Assembly (NCBI GenBank): GCA_029260715.1
Contig: JAJDCS010000017.1
Coordinates: forward strand, 112,136 to 176,135
DNA: 64,000 nt
Direction: 5' to 3'
DNA from: Phycisphaeraceae bacterium
GTDB taxonomy: Bacteria; Planctomycetota; Phycisphaerae; Phycisphaerales; Phycisphaeraceae
Position numbers and translations under genes: made by a program. This document shows, in pieces, positions 17,815-25,610 of the stretch. Positions within the stretch are counted from its first letter, which is position 1. Every line of letters begins with the position of its first letter. The notes below the pieces were generated by a model. It saw only the letters and a list, made by a program, of their open reading frames with translations. It had not been told where the DNA came from and did not search any database.

Positions 17815-17831
17815 AATGGATGCGTGACCAA

Positions 17832-17861
17832 AACGAGCCGCGACCGTGAGGGAGCGGTTTC
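17832..17861 (+). repeat. ACGAGCC palindromic repeat, solo unit
   Basis: Short-subtype unit in the convergent gap between menG and the actin-like gene, 18 bases after the menG stop and 41 bases after the other gene's stop. Confidence 0.75.
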
Positions 17862-17901
17862 TTATCGATTTCGCATCGACTCAGAATTTTTCTGACCCCA
17901 C

Positions 17902-18981
17902 TCACTCCATCGACGCCGCAATCAAGCACCCGCGCACCACCGACGTGAGCGGCTCTTCAGCCAGACGCACGCCCGCGACCTGTAGCGGCAGCTCGACTTT
18001 GCTCATCTCTTCGGCGAACACGTCGACAAACCCGCCGACCATGCTCGACCCGCCCGCCACCACGATCTGCACCGGGTCGCTAAACCGGGGCACGTCCTGG
18101 GCCATGGCGAACCGGTGAGCCAGGTTCTTCAACACGTACTCGATCAGGTTGCGGTAGTAGAGGACGATGGCTTCTTCCTCGCGGCTGCGTGGCTGGTTCA
18201 GGTCCAAGCCGGGGGCTTCTTTCATGTCCGTCACGCGCGTGGGTGGCACGCCCATCACCTTGGCCACGTGCTGGTCGATCCAGTCACCGCCGCGGCAGAC
18301 GGAGAACGTCACCGCCGGGATGGATTTGTACGACACACAGACGTTGAACATGCCCCCGCCGCAGGAGATGCCGATGCCGGTGAAGTCTTCCTCAGCCAAC
18401 TCGGAGTACACCACCGCGTGGCCCTCGTTGATGGCGTGGGGCGTGTAGCCCAGCTTCTTGAGAAGCCCCTCGATCACGCCCTGGTGGTAGATAATGTCAT
18501 TCTGCACGTCGATTGACGCCGCTGGCACGCAGAAAAAGACGGGCTCGTCCTTGGCAGCGGGCTGACCCAGAAGCCGCTCGACGATGAACCGCAGCATGGG
18601 GATCGCCTCTTTTTCTTGCGGGTGTAGGAAGCCGTCGCTCATCGGCCGCCGCACGTCCTTGCCGAACATGTTCGCCAGGTTGAACGCCGCGTCGCCCAGC
18701 ACAAACAGCCGCTCGCGGTAGGACACGTACGGCACGTTGAGCTGCGTGAGCATCTTCTTGTTCTTCTGGAACTCCGAGGGGATCTCCAGGAACATGTTGC
18801 GCTCGCGCTTGACCGTGGGGTTGCCGCTGTGGTTGTGCACGGCGCTGAGCAGGTTGGCTGTGCCCACGTCCAAACCCTTGCCGGTCATCACGCCCGAGCC
18901 GTCGCCGTTGCCTTCGGGCACGACGATCGCGTCGATCTCTTTATCCGCGTCGTACCCGACCCTTCCGCTGTTCCTTGACAT
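17902..18981 (-). CDS. Actin-like (MreB/Hsp70 fold) ATPase, possible filament former
   Basis: A 359-residue protein of the actin superfamily. After a 35-residue acidic N-terminal extension come phosphate-1 (GLDVGTANLLSAV, 36-48), CVPAASIDVQND (151-162), the NEGHAVVYS hinge with the conserved Glu (185-193), phosphate-2 (GIGISCGGGMFNVCV, 202-216), GGDWIDQHVAKVMG (231-244) and the adenosine loop VVAGGSSMVGGF (307-318). Actins, MreB and Hsp70 carry Asp where this protein has Ser206, so nucleotide hydrolysis may be altered. GGGAGA precedes the ATG by six bases. It follows a coiled-coil gene by 67 bases. It is not typical MreB: no mreC/mreD nearby. A role in shape, organelle or DNA positioning is inference. 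Confidence 0.75.
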   Translation of the reverse strand: MSRNSGRVGYDADKEIDAIVVPEGNGDGSGVMTGKGLDVGTANLLSAVHNHSGNPTVKRERNMFLEIPSEFQKNKKMLTQLNVPYVSYRERLFVLGDAAFNLANMFGKDVRRPMSDGFLHPQEKEAIPMLRFIVERLLGQPAAKDEPVFFCVPAASIDVQNDIIYHQGVIEGLLKKLGYTPHAINEGHAVVYSELAEEDFTGIGISCGGGMFNVCVSYKSIPAVTFSVCRGGDWIDQHVAKVMGVPPTRVTDMKEAPGLDLNQPRSREEEAIVLYYRNLIEYVLKNLAHRFAMAQDVPRFSDPVQIVVAGGSSMVGGFVDVFAEEMSKVELPLQVAGVRLAEEPLTSVVRGCLIAASME

Positions 18982-19048
18982 GCCGTTTCTCCCGATGGGT
19001 TGTGTGTCGTACCGATCTGCCCGCCCCTCGCGTAGAGCGGTTAAGTGT

Positions 19049-20179
19049 TTACTTCTTCTCCGTGTCCCCGTCTCCCTCCACGGCTTTCGACGCCTTGCTA
19101 CGCAGCGTCTTGAGCCGTTCGAGGCTGCTTGAAATACTCTGCTTGGCGGTCGTGGCCTGGATGTCCAGGTTCGACAGGTTGGATTCCATGACGCCTTCTT
19201 CATCGAACAGCTTCGAGATATAAACGCTCGCGGCGTCGACGTGGCTATCAACGGGCTTGGCGGTGGCGGCGTTGATCGCGTGGCCGATCTTGTCCAGCGT
19301 GTCGCTGAGCTTGCTGTTGAAGCGGTCTTCAGCGTCAGACTTGGTGTCGGCTTCTTTCTGAGCGATGCGTTGGAGCAGCGCTTCGATGGCAGGGGCCTCG
19401 TGGCCGTTCTGCTTCTCCAGCGACTTCAAGAAGGCCTTCATCTCCACCAACTCGCCGCGCAGCTCGTGGATGCTCTCGGGCTCGATCGCGCTCTTGGCCC
19501 GCGCCGCGGTGACTTCCTGGTGCAGCGCCTCCATCAACCCCTTGACCCTGCCGATCTCGTGCTCGCGCTCGTGTAGCTGCACGCGCAGCTTCTCGATCAG
19601 CGTGGCGTCGTCTTTTATCTGCGCCACGAGCCGGTCGATCTCGCGGTCGTAGTTGAGAATCGTCTCGCGTGCGTTGGCCAAGCGGCGGCTTATCTGCTCG
19701 ACGTTGGCCGCGGCCTCTTGCTCGCGCTGCCGGGCCTGGGCCAACTCCTCGCGCGCCCGATCGAGAGACTGGGTGTGTTGATAATTCGCTTGCTCGAACT
19801 CAGCCGCCTCGCCCCGCTGGGCTTCGTACTTGTTCTTTAAGTCGTGCTTCTCTTCTTCGAGCCGCTCGATCTGAGCCTGCTGAGCGGTGATGACCTCCTG
19901 CTGCTGGCTGATCGTCTCCTGGGACTTGGCCTGGATCTTCGCCACCTGCTGGAACTGGGTGTTGGCCTCGTCGATGAACTGCTGACGCTTCTCCTGGGAG
20001 ACGTCGGCGGTGCCCTTGTTGATCACGTCGTCGACGACGGCCTCGATCAGCTCCAGCGTGTCGTTCATGGAGATGACGCGGAATTTGCGGTCGCCGCGCT
20101 GGGCCAGGTCATTGAGCGTGACCGGCTGCGAATTGGCCGCAATGACCGAGGCAACGCGCTGTCTGTCTTCGTCTTTCAT
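19049..20179 (-). CDS. Long coiled-coil protein, partner of the actin-like ATPase
   Basis: A 376-residue soluble protein without signal peptide or membrane helix. Residues about 1-75 look globular (KFRVISMNDTLELIEAVVDD). Residues about 80-265 are an almost unbroken coiled coil rich in Gln/Glu/Ala/Arg (QQQEVITAQQAQIERLEEEK), followed by a second helical part and a charged tail (GDGDTEKK). I recognise no family. It is upstream of, and on the same strand as, the actin-like gene (67-base gap), so the two are probably one operon. A nucleator, bundler or cargo adaptor for the filament would fit, but that is inferred from context. Confidence 0.7.
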   Translation of the reverse strand: MKDEDRQRVASVIAANSQPVTLNDLAQRGDRKFRVISMNDTLELIEAVVDDVINKGTADVSQEKRQQFIDEANTQFQQVAKIQAKSQETISQQQEVITAQQAQIERLEEEKHDLKNKYEAQRGEAAEFEQANYQHTQSLDRAREELAQARQREQEAAANVEQISRRLANARETILNYDREIDRLVAQIKDDATLIEKLRVQLHEREHEIGRVKGLMEALHQEVTAARAKSAIEPESIHELRGELVEMKAFLKSLEKQNGHEAPAIEALLQRIAQKEADTKSDAEDRFNSKLSDTLDKIGHAINAATAKPVDSHVDAASVYISKLFDEEGVMESNLSNLDIQATTAKQSISSSLERLKTLRSKASKAVEGDGDTEKK

Positions 20180-20496
20180 CCCGTTCCGCTAACTGCGTGG
20201 CGGCCTGGGTTGGCCGCGACAAGCCCATATGGGCCCCGTGCGACACAGCCGCTTTCGGCGGCATGCCCGTGGGCCACGGCTATCGCGCAGTCGGCTTGCA
20301 CCCCTTCATGCTGATCGGCTGGTACCGATAACCGTATTTTACCGCCGCGGGTGGCCGTTTTCTCACCGGCGCAGCGCGGCGCTTGAATATTTCATCGGCC
20401 TATTCCCCAGCCACGTTTGGTCCGCCCGGGGGTAATGGGGGCCTGCCGCGACGGTTATCGACCACAGTGGGTGGCTGATTCGGGCGGTTCATTGGG
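20180..20496. other. Intergenic region upstream of the coiled-coil/actin-like operon
   Basis: 317 bases, GC-rich, between two minus-strand genes. It holds several inverted repeats (for example GCCCATATGGGC near 20223, CCGCTTTCGGCGG near 20251) but no T tract and no family I can name. It must carry the promoter of the downstream operon, and CGGAACGGG lies just before its ATG. Confidence 0.4.
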
Positions 20497-21369
20497 CTAA
20501 TCGGCTTGCAGGGGGTCGATCGCGTCCAAATCGACCGTTTTTTCGGGCTTGAACACCTTGGTCAGGTGGGCCAGATCGAATGCCTTGTCTTTGATGCGGT
20601 CTCCCTCTCGGCCGTCGGTGGGGTCGGACAGGAACAGCGTCATGCTGCCTTCCCGGTCGGCCATGGTCAGCTCCAACCGCGTGGCCACCCACGGCAACGC
20701 CCCCGGCGGCAGCCCCCGCACCGCCACCCGCTGCCACCGGGACAGCCGACACGTCGCCTGAGTCTGCCCCGCCGCATCGAGCAGGTCGATCCGCGTCACC
20801 CGGGCGCTCGCACCGTCGAGCCACAGGCGAGAGCCGCCGCCACGCGGCTCAACCATGTAATCGCCGTCGCCCCTGTCTTCGGCGCCGGCCAACACCGCCG
20901 GGCTGTCCGCGGGGATCGGTGTGATGCCCATCAGCCCCAGCAGCGTCAGCGGGTGAACGGGCAGGGGGTATCGCGTGGCCCGGTCGCGCCGATGGGCGTT
21001 GGCGTGCAGGCCGCTGTACAGCGTCTTCGCTTCGTTTAGGTCGAACAGCCAATACCGCTCGCCGTCGCAGCCGGCCCACATGATCGTGTTGCCCAGCTTG
21101 CCGATCGAAAGCGCCACGCGGTCGGGCTTGATCAAGATCAGATTGCCGTCGCCTTGCTCGTAATGCTTGCCCCGGTCGTCGGTCCACTTCAACTCGACAA
21201 CTGCCCTTGTCCACAGCCGGTCGATCCGCATGGCGTTGGCGTTGTACCGCTCAATGACCTCGTGCGCGGACGCCAAGCCAGCTGCGGGTGGGGCCGGTAC
21301 GCGCTGAGGCGCGTCGCAACCGTTAAACAATAAACCTAAAGCCAACACCGCTCCCGCCCGCCAAACCAC
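20497..21369 (-). CDS. Putative lipoprotein, LolA/LolB-like
   Basis: A 290-residue protein with a short hydrophobic N-terminus (AGAVLALGLLF) ending in NGC, a lipobox-like cysteine, followed by a Pro-rich linker. The body has the beta-rich pattern of LolA/LolB/DUF4292-type carriers: NLILIKPDRVALSIGK, then GERYWLFDL and RLELTMADREGSMTLFLSDP. It may be an outer-membrane-associated lipid or lipoprotein carrier. The GTG at 21369 is chosen; upstream in-frame codons fall inside a mobile element (21378-21623) and translate its repeat. The Phe-Asn before Gly-Cys is not a textbook lipobox. Confidence 0.55.
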   Translation of the reverse strand: MVWRAGAVLALGLLFNGCDAPQRVPAPPAAGLASAHEVIERYNANAMRIDRLWTRAVVELKWTDDRGKHYEQGDGNLILIKPDRVALSIGKLGNTIMWAGCDGERYWLFDLNEAKTLYSGLHANAHRRDRATRYPLPVHPLTLLGLMGITPIPADSPAVLAGAEDRGDGDYMVEPRGGGSRLWLDGASARVTRIDLLDAAGQTQATCRLSRWQRVAVRGLPPGALPWVATRLELTMADREGSMTLFLSDPTDGREGDRIKDKAFDLAHLTKVFKPEKTVDLDAIDPLQAD

Positions 21370-21377
21370 GGCACGGC

Positions 21378-21623
21378 TAAGAGCGTGTGTGAGAAGTCGT
21401 CCACAACGAGCCGCGACCGTAAGGGAGCGGTCCGGGTGGCGAGATCGTATGATCTTGAGGGGTAATCGGCACAAGGGGAAGGGCTCTTTTAATGGCTGTA
21501 AGCATTGCGATTACAATTTCTTGCCATCGCATATCAAATAGTGGAGTGGGTCTCGCCACCACGCGGACCACTCCCTTACGGTCGCGGCTCGTCACGTGAC
21601 ATTTTTTTCAAACACGCTCCGTA
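21378..21623. mobile_element. MITE-like element, 246 bp, built on an inverted pair of palindromic repeats
   Basis: Ends TAAGAGCGTGTGTGAGAA (left) and, on the opposite strand, TACGGAGCGTGTTTGAAAA (right). Inside, an ACGAGCC unit with its flank (21406-21444) is inverted at 21551-21592, giving arms of about 40 bp that also match in GGGTGGCGAGA/TCTCGCCACC. The centre is AT-richer unique DNA of about 105 bp. It lies between two minus-strand genes and ends nine bases before the likely start of the lipoprotein gene. Confidence 0.7.
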
Positions 21624-21657
21624 ACCCGAAAACAGCTACGGGGTAACACCGACACGG

Positions 21658-22260
21658 CTACAGCTCTGCTTCGAGGATCTCGCCCAACTGCTCGGTGACT
21701 TGCTGGGTCTGCTGGTCGTCCATGCGCGGGTTGAGCACGTCGATAGGCTGATCGGACATGCCCAAGCTGGGCTTGGGCGTCATGCGCCACCACTCCCACT
21801 CTTGGCCGTCTTTGTCGGGGCGGCTCACCGTGCCCTCGTACCGCAGCAGCTTCTTGCGCATCAGGATCAGCGCCAGCACAAAGCGGAACGCCAACCGCTG
21901 GGGCTGGTCCGTGTCTTCGAGGCGGATCAACAGGTTCATCAGCACCTCGTCGTCGACGAACTGCTTCTTCTTTTCGTTGGGCATGGGCACGGTCGACTGC
22001 CAGAAGCTAAACACACCCTCCGGGCGCTGCCCCCGCTCCCACGCTTCGATTGATATATCAATCCGTCGCAGCCCGGCGTCCGCTGTCTGCCCCGTGTCCG
22101 CCGCACCGTTCGCATCTTTTCGGTCGTCTCCGTTTGGCGCCGCGTCGGCCTCCACCAGCGCCGCGATGTACCGGTCGCCCGGCCCGAGCGGCTTGTCCGT
22201 CAACGCGCACCTGCCGGTGGGGCGTTGGATGTTGTATGTGGGTGTGTTGATCCAGCTCAT
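21658..22260 (-). CDS. Conserved-looking hypothetical protein
   Basis: 200 residues. It begins MSWINTPTYNIQRPTGRCALTD and has PLGPGDRYIAALVEAD, then a Trp-rich central part (GVFSFWQSTVPMPNEKKK), a helical stretch (LAFRFVLALILMRKKLLRYEG) and WEWWRMTPKPSLGM. I do not recognise the family. No signal peptide and no metal motif. GAGAGAAG precedes the ATG. It is 21 bases after folD on the same strand, so cotranscription with folD is likely. It should be looked for next to folD in other Phycisphaerae. Confidence 0.6.
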   Translation of the reverse strand: MSWINTPTYNIQRPTGRCALTDKPLGPGDRYIAALVEADAAPNGDDRKDANGAADTGQTADAGLRRIDISIEAWERGQRPEGVFSFWQSTVPMPNEKKKQFVDDEVLMNLLIRLEDTDQPQRLAFRFVLALILMRKKLLRYEGTVSRPDKDGQEWEWWRMTPKPSLGMSDQPIDVLNPRMDDQQTQQVTEQLGEILEAEL

Positions 22261-22281
22261 GGCTTCTCTCTCGCTTCAATC

Positions 22282-23142
22282 TTATTCGATCGCTAGGCCC
22301 AGTTGCCTGGCCGCGGCAATGGAGGTCTGATCGATCAGCGTGGCGATGGTCATCGGCCCCACGCCGCCGGGCACGGGTGTGATCATCCCCGCGCGCTCCG
22401 CCGCCGCGTCAAAAGCCACATCGCCCACATTGCCCGCGTTGTAACCCGCGTCCACGACCACCGCCCCTTGCTTGATCCAATCGCCCTTCACAAACTCTGG
22501 CCTGCCCACCGCCGCCACCACGATATCCGCTTGTTGGACGAGTCGCGGCAGGTCGCGCGTCTTCGAGTGGCAGATCGTCACGGTCGCGTCGGCGGCCAAG
22601 AGCATCATGGCCATCGGCTTGCCCAAGATCGGGCTACGCCCGATCACCACGCCGTGGCTGCCGGCAATTGATACGTTGTACGCCTCCAGCAGCCGCATGA
22701 TCCCCGCCGGCGTGCAAGAACCGTACCCGGGCAGGTTGAACGCCGTCGTGCCGAAGCTGTGGATCGTTACGCCGTCCACGTCTTTTTCCGGTGCGATCGC
22801 CTCGAACGCTTGACGCTCGTCGATCTGCTTGGGCACGGGGTGTTGCAGCAGGATGCCGTGGATAGCCGGGTCTTGGCTCAGTTGTGTGATCTTCTCAACC
22901 AACTGCCGCGTGGTCGTGTCGGCTGACATCTCGATCTTGACCGACTTCATGCCCACCGCCTCGCACCGCTTCCGCTTCATGCGCACATACGTCACTGAAG
23001 CGGGGTCTTCCCCCACCAGCACCGTCGCCAAGCAAGGCGTCACGCCCGTCTGCTGGGTGATCTTGCCCACACGCTGGGCACAAGCGTCAAGAACCTGCTG
23101 CGAAACCGCTTTGCCGTCGAGAATCGTGGTCGTCGAGTTCAT
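22282..23142 (-). CDS. folD: Methylenetetrahydrofolate dehydrogenase / cyclohydrolase
   Basis: A 286-residue bifunctional FolD, interconverting methylene-, methenyl- and formyl-tetrahydrofolate in one-carbon metabolism. Substrate residues are in SVTYVRMKRKRCEAVG (Tyr and catalytic Lys), then QHPVPKQI, DVDGVT, the cofactor region GRSPILGKPMAMML, TICHSKTRDL and the C-terminal PVPGGVGPMT. The ATG at 23142 matches family starts; it has TATAAT seven bases upstream and no Shine-Dalgarno, which fits a leaderless transcript. The element at 23154 abuts this promoter and overlaps its hexamer by two bases. Confidence 0.96.
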   Translation of the reverse strand: MNSTTTILDGKAVSQQVLDACAQRVGKITQQTGVTPCLATVLVGEDPASVTYVRMKRKRCEAVGMKSVKIEMSADTTTRQLVEKITQLSQDPAIHGILLQHPVPKQIDERQAFEAIAPEKDVDGVTIHSFGTTAFNLPGYGSCTPAGIMRLLEAYNVSIAGSHGVVIGRSPILGKPMAMMLLAADATVTICHSKTRDLPRLVQQADIVVAAVGRPEFVKGDWIKQGAVVVDAGYNAGNVGDVAFDAAAERAGMITPVPGGVGPMTIATLIDQTSIAAARQLGLAIE

Positions 23143-23153
23143 ACCGATCATTA

Positions 23154-23279
23154 TAGAGCAAGTGGTGTGATGAATCGCCATTCGCCGGGTGGCACGGCTT
23201 GCTTGCAAGCCGTGAAATGCGGCTCCGCCATGATAACTGGCACCGAATAGGGGGGCGGATAATCACGCCATTTGCCCTA
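23154..23279. mobile_element. MITE-like element, family I, copy 3
   Basis: 126 bp, near identical to the copy at 7258 over its first 65 bases. Left end TAGAGCAAGTGGTGTGATG, right end on the opposite strand TAGGGCAAATGGCGTGATT; terminal inverted repeats of about 25 bp. Hairpin CACGGCTTGC/TT/GCAAGCCGTG at 23193-23214. It sits in the divergent promoter region of folD and pncC, its left end overlapping the folD -10 hexamer. Confidence 0.8.
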
Positions 23280-23322
23280 GACGATCCGGCTGCAGAGACT
23301 TACCCGCCGCTACAATGGCGGC

Positions 23323-23874
23323 GTGGCTCCCAACGAATCGAAAACAACGGCCAACGCCCCCGCCCCCGGAAGTGAGGGGCTGGCTCTTCAGGCGAGGCTG
23401 GTGAGTTTACTGCGAGAAAAAAAACTGACCGTCGCCACCGCCGAGAGCTGCACCGGCGGGCTGGTGGGCGCCATGATCACCGAGGTGCCGAGCTCAAGCG
23501 ACGTTTACCTAGGCGGGTGGGTGGTCTACTCAAACGCCATGAAGGCCGGGCAACTCGGCGTTGATCAAGCACTGATCCAGCAGCACGGCGCGGTCAGCCA
23601 AGCCGTCGCGCACGCCCTGGCCCAAGCCGCCGCTCAACGCAGCGGTGCAAACCTAGCAATCTCAATCACCGGCATCGCCGGCCCCGACGGCGGCACGCCC
23701 GACAAGCCCGTGGGTACCGTCTGGTTCGGGCTTACCACCCGCGACCCCAATCACCCTCAAACCCCAACCACGCAAACCCACTTGCAAACATTCGCCGGCG
23801 ACCGGCAGCGGGTGCGACAAAGCGCAGCCAGCCACGCCCTTCAAACACTGCACCAGGCGGCGCTGGACGCATAA
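23323..23874 (+). CDS. pncC: CinA-family nicotinamide-nucleotide amidohydrolase
   Basis: A 183-residue stand-alone CinA C-terminal domain. Such proteins (PncC) deamidate nicotinamide mononucleotide in the NAD salvage cycle. Signatures: LTVATAESCTGGLVGAMIT with the catalytic Ser (about 35-53), VVYSNAMKAGQLGV, and ITGIAGPDGGTPDKPVGTVWFG. The N-terminal 20 residues are a low-complexity extension. GTG start with TACAAT exactly six bases upstream and no Shine-Dalgarno, so probably leaderless. Confidence 0.9.
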   Translation: MAPNESKTTANAPAPGSEGLALQARLVSLLREKKLTVATAESCTGGLVGAMITEVPSSSDVYLGGWVVYSNAMKAGQLGVDQALIQQHGAVSQAVAHALAQAAAQRSGANLAISITGIAGPDGGTPDKPVGTVWFGLTTRDPNHPQTPTTQTHLQTFAGDRQRVRQSAASHALQTLHQAALDA

Positions 23875-23892
23875 CAAAGCCTCACCGCCTCA

Positions 23893-25032
23893 TCAGCCAA
23901 TGTCATCCCCCCCACGCTCGACCTGCCGCTGCGCCACGCCCCACACCGCATCGACGCTCACCTGGGCAATGAGGGTCTGGTCGTCGCGGTGGCGGCGGTA
24001 GTTGGCCTGTGCATGGCTGCCAATATCAGCCGGCCCCACCACCGCGTCGTCACGGCGGTACGGCCCCACCAAAGCCGGGTCCGTCGGCCCGAAGACCGCC
24101 ACCACCGGCCGCCCAAACCCCACCGCAATGTGTAGCGCCGCCGAGTCGTTACTCACCAGCAAACCCGCCCCGCTTAGCAAAGCCATCATCCGCCCCACCG
24201 TGGTTTGGGGCGCCAGCACACGCGGGTCTTGAGCGAAGGCGTCCAGCAGCGGCTGCACCTGCGCCCGCTCGCCAGGCCCGGCAAGCACCACCAGCGACTG
24301 CCCAGCCAAGCCCGTGTCGAGCAAACGGCGGGCGATCTCGATGTACCGCTCGATCGGCCAGCACTTGCACAACCACTTCGCCGTCGGCGCGATGCACGCG
24401 TACCGCCCACCCACCCCGGACTCCCCGGATGCCCCGGACTCGCCCAGCCACCGGCCCAGCCATTCGCGGTCGTCTTGACCCACATACAGCCGCATGTCAC
24501 GGCTGGGCGCGTGCCCCTCGGCCTCCAGTAGGCCCAGCATCCGGTCCACGGTGTGCAAACGCGGGTCGACCCGGTGACGGCGGTTGTAGCCCAGCCACGC
24601 CAGCTCACGCGCATTCGCGAACCCGACTCGGTGCTTGGCCCCGGTCAGGCGCGTAAACAAGCCCGACCGAAACAGCCCCTGAAGGTCGAACACCCAGTCA
24701 TACCCCCGCCGCCGCAAGCCCCACGCCCATGCCAACGCTTCAGCCGTTACACGCGGGTTGTACCCCACCGCCCCGAACCGCTTGCGCGGGAACGTGACCA
24801 CGCCGTCCAAGGCCGGGTGGTGGCGAACGGCGTCGGCGTACGCCTCGCTGACCAGCCAATCGATCCGGGCGTCCGGCCAGGCGCTGCGAAGCGTCACCAG
24901 CGCCGGCACTGTCCTGCTCACGTCGCCCAGCGCGCTTGGGCGCACAATGAGCACGCGCGGGCCTGATCCGGACGCGCCCCCGCCGCCGGCCTGCGTGCTT
25001 GCGTGTTGTTCGGGTTCGCTTGGTCTAGCCAT
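23893..25032 (-). CDS. Family 9 glycosyltransferase (heptosyltransferase-like)
   Basis: A GT-B fold transferase of family GT9, related to ADP-heptose:LPS heptosyltransferases. RVLIVRPSALGDVSRTVPAL opens the domain. Central DWVFDLQGLFRSGLFTRLTGAKHRVGFA and YACIAPTAKWLCKCWPIERY follow, and C-terminal LLVSNDSAALHIAVGFGRPVVAVFGPTDPALVGPY is the donor-site signature. It likely adds a sugar to lipid A/LPS core, consistent with lpxK in the window. The ATG at 25032 is preferred because the 18 upstream codons to 25086 look like AT-rich leader; the longer start is possible. Confidence 0.85.
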   Translation of the reverse strand: MARPSEPEQHASTQAGGGGASGSGPRVLIVRPSALGDVSRTVPALVTLRSAWPDARIDWLVSEAYADAVRHHPALDGVVTFPRKRFGAVGYNPRVTAEALAWAWGLRRRGYDWVFDLQGLFRSGLFTRLTGAKHRVGFANARELAWLGYNRRHRVDPRLHTVDRMLGLLEAEGHAPSRDMRLYVGQDDREWLGRWLGESGASGESGVGGRYACIAPTAKWLCKCWPIERYIEIARRLLDTGLAGQSLVVLAGPGERAQVQPLLDAFAQDPRVLAPQTTVGRMMALLSGAGLLVSNDSAALHIAVGFGRPVVAVFGPTDPALVGPYRRDDAVVGPADIGSHAQANYRRHRDDQTLIAQVSVDAVWGVAQRQVERGGDDIG

Positions 25033-25100
25033 AACTCTTTTAAAATTGAACGCCGCCGGGCGCTTCGCACGGACCGGGGTGTTCATATTACACTTGTGTC

Positions 25101-25580
25101 ATGAAACAGTGCTTATGGCTGGTCGTGCTGACCGCCGCAGCCGCCACCGCTTGTCAGCAGGAGCAAGAGACGCTTGAAACGTTTCAGAAGCGTTGGCAGG
25201 CGATGGCTACCCGCGGGCAGTACGAGCAGCTATACCCACTGCTGGACAACCAGTCGCGTCAGGGCATTCGCCGCCAGCTTGAGGTGCTGCGCGGGCTCGA
25301 CCCCGCCGCCCAAAAATCGGTCCTCCGGCAGCTAGGCCAAGACAAGCCGGCTGACCTACGCGGCGTCACCGCCGCCCAATATTTCGCCATGCTGTGGCAA
25401 AAAGCCACCCAAGGCAAGGAGCCGCGGGTCGACGCCGCCTCGGGCAGGACGGGCACCGCTGACATGATCCTGACATACGACGGCTCAAAACGGATGCACA
25501 TCCGGTTGGTCCAAGAGGGCGGGCGGTGGTCCTGGCTATTGCCCGACCGTAGCCTCGTTGCCCCACTGCCCGACGGTTGA
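25101..25580 (+). CDS. Small putative lipoprotein
   Basis: 159 residues with an N-terminal signal (MKQCLWLVVLTAAAATAC) ending in a lipobox-like ATAC. The mature part has a helical half (LETFQKRWQAMATRGQYEQL, repeated LRQLGQDKP) and a beta half (ADMILTYDGSKRMHIRLVQE). It may be a lipid-anchored periplasmic protein of unknown role. TACACT lies six bases before the ATG with no Shine-Dalgarno: a leaderless candidate. It is divergent from the GT9 gene and 30 bases before the phosphoesterase gene, so possibly cotranscribed with it. Confidence 0.6.
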   Translation: MKQCLWLVVLTAAAATACQQEQETLETFQKRWQAMATRGQYEQLYPLLDNQSRQGIRRQLEVLRGLDPAAQKSVLRQLGQDKPADLRGVTAAQYFAMLWQKATQGKEPRVDAASGRTGTADMILTYDGSKRMHIRLVQEGGRWSWLLPDRSLVAPLPDG

Positions 25581-25610
25581 CCGCGACACGCCCACACACT
25601 GGAGAGCGAA

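Noticed and set aside
21370..21474. N-terminal extension of the lipoprotein into the 246 bp element
   Set aside because: The residues (SRHPDRSLTVAA) are repeat-derived; the GTG at 21369 gives a short signal and a lipobox-like Cys.
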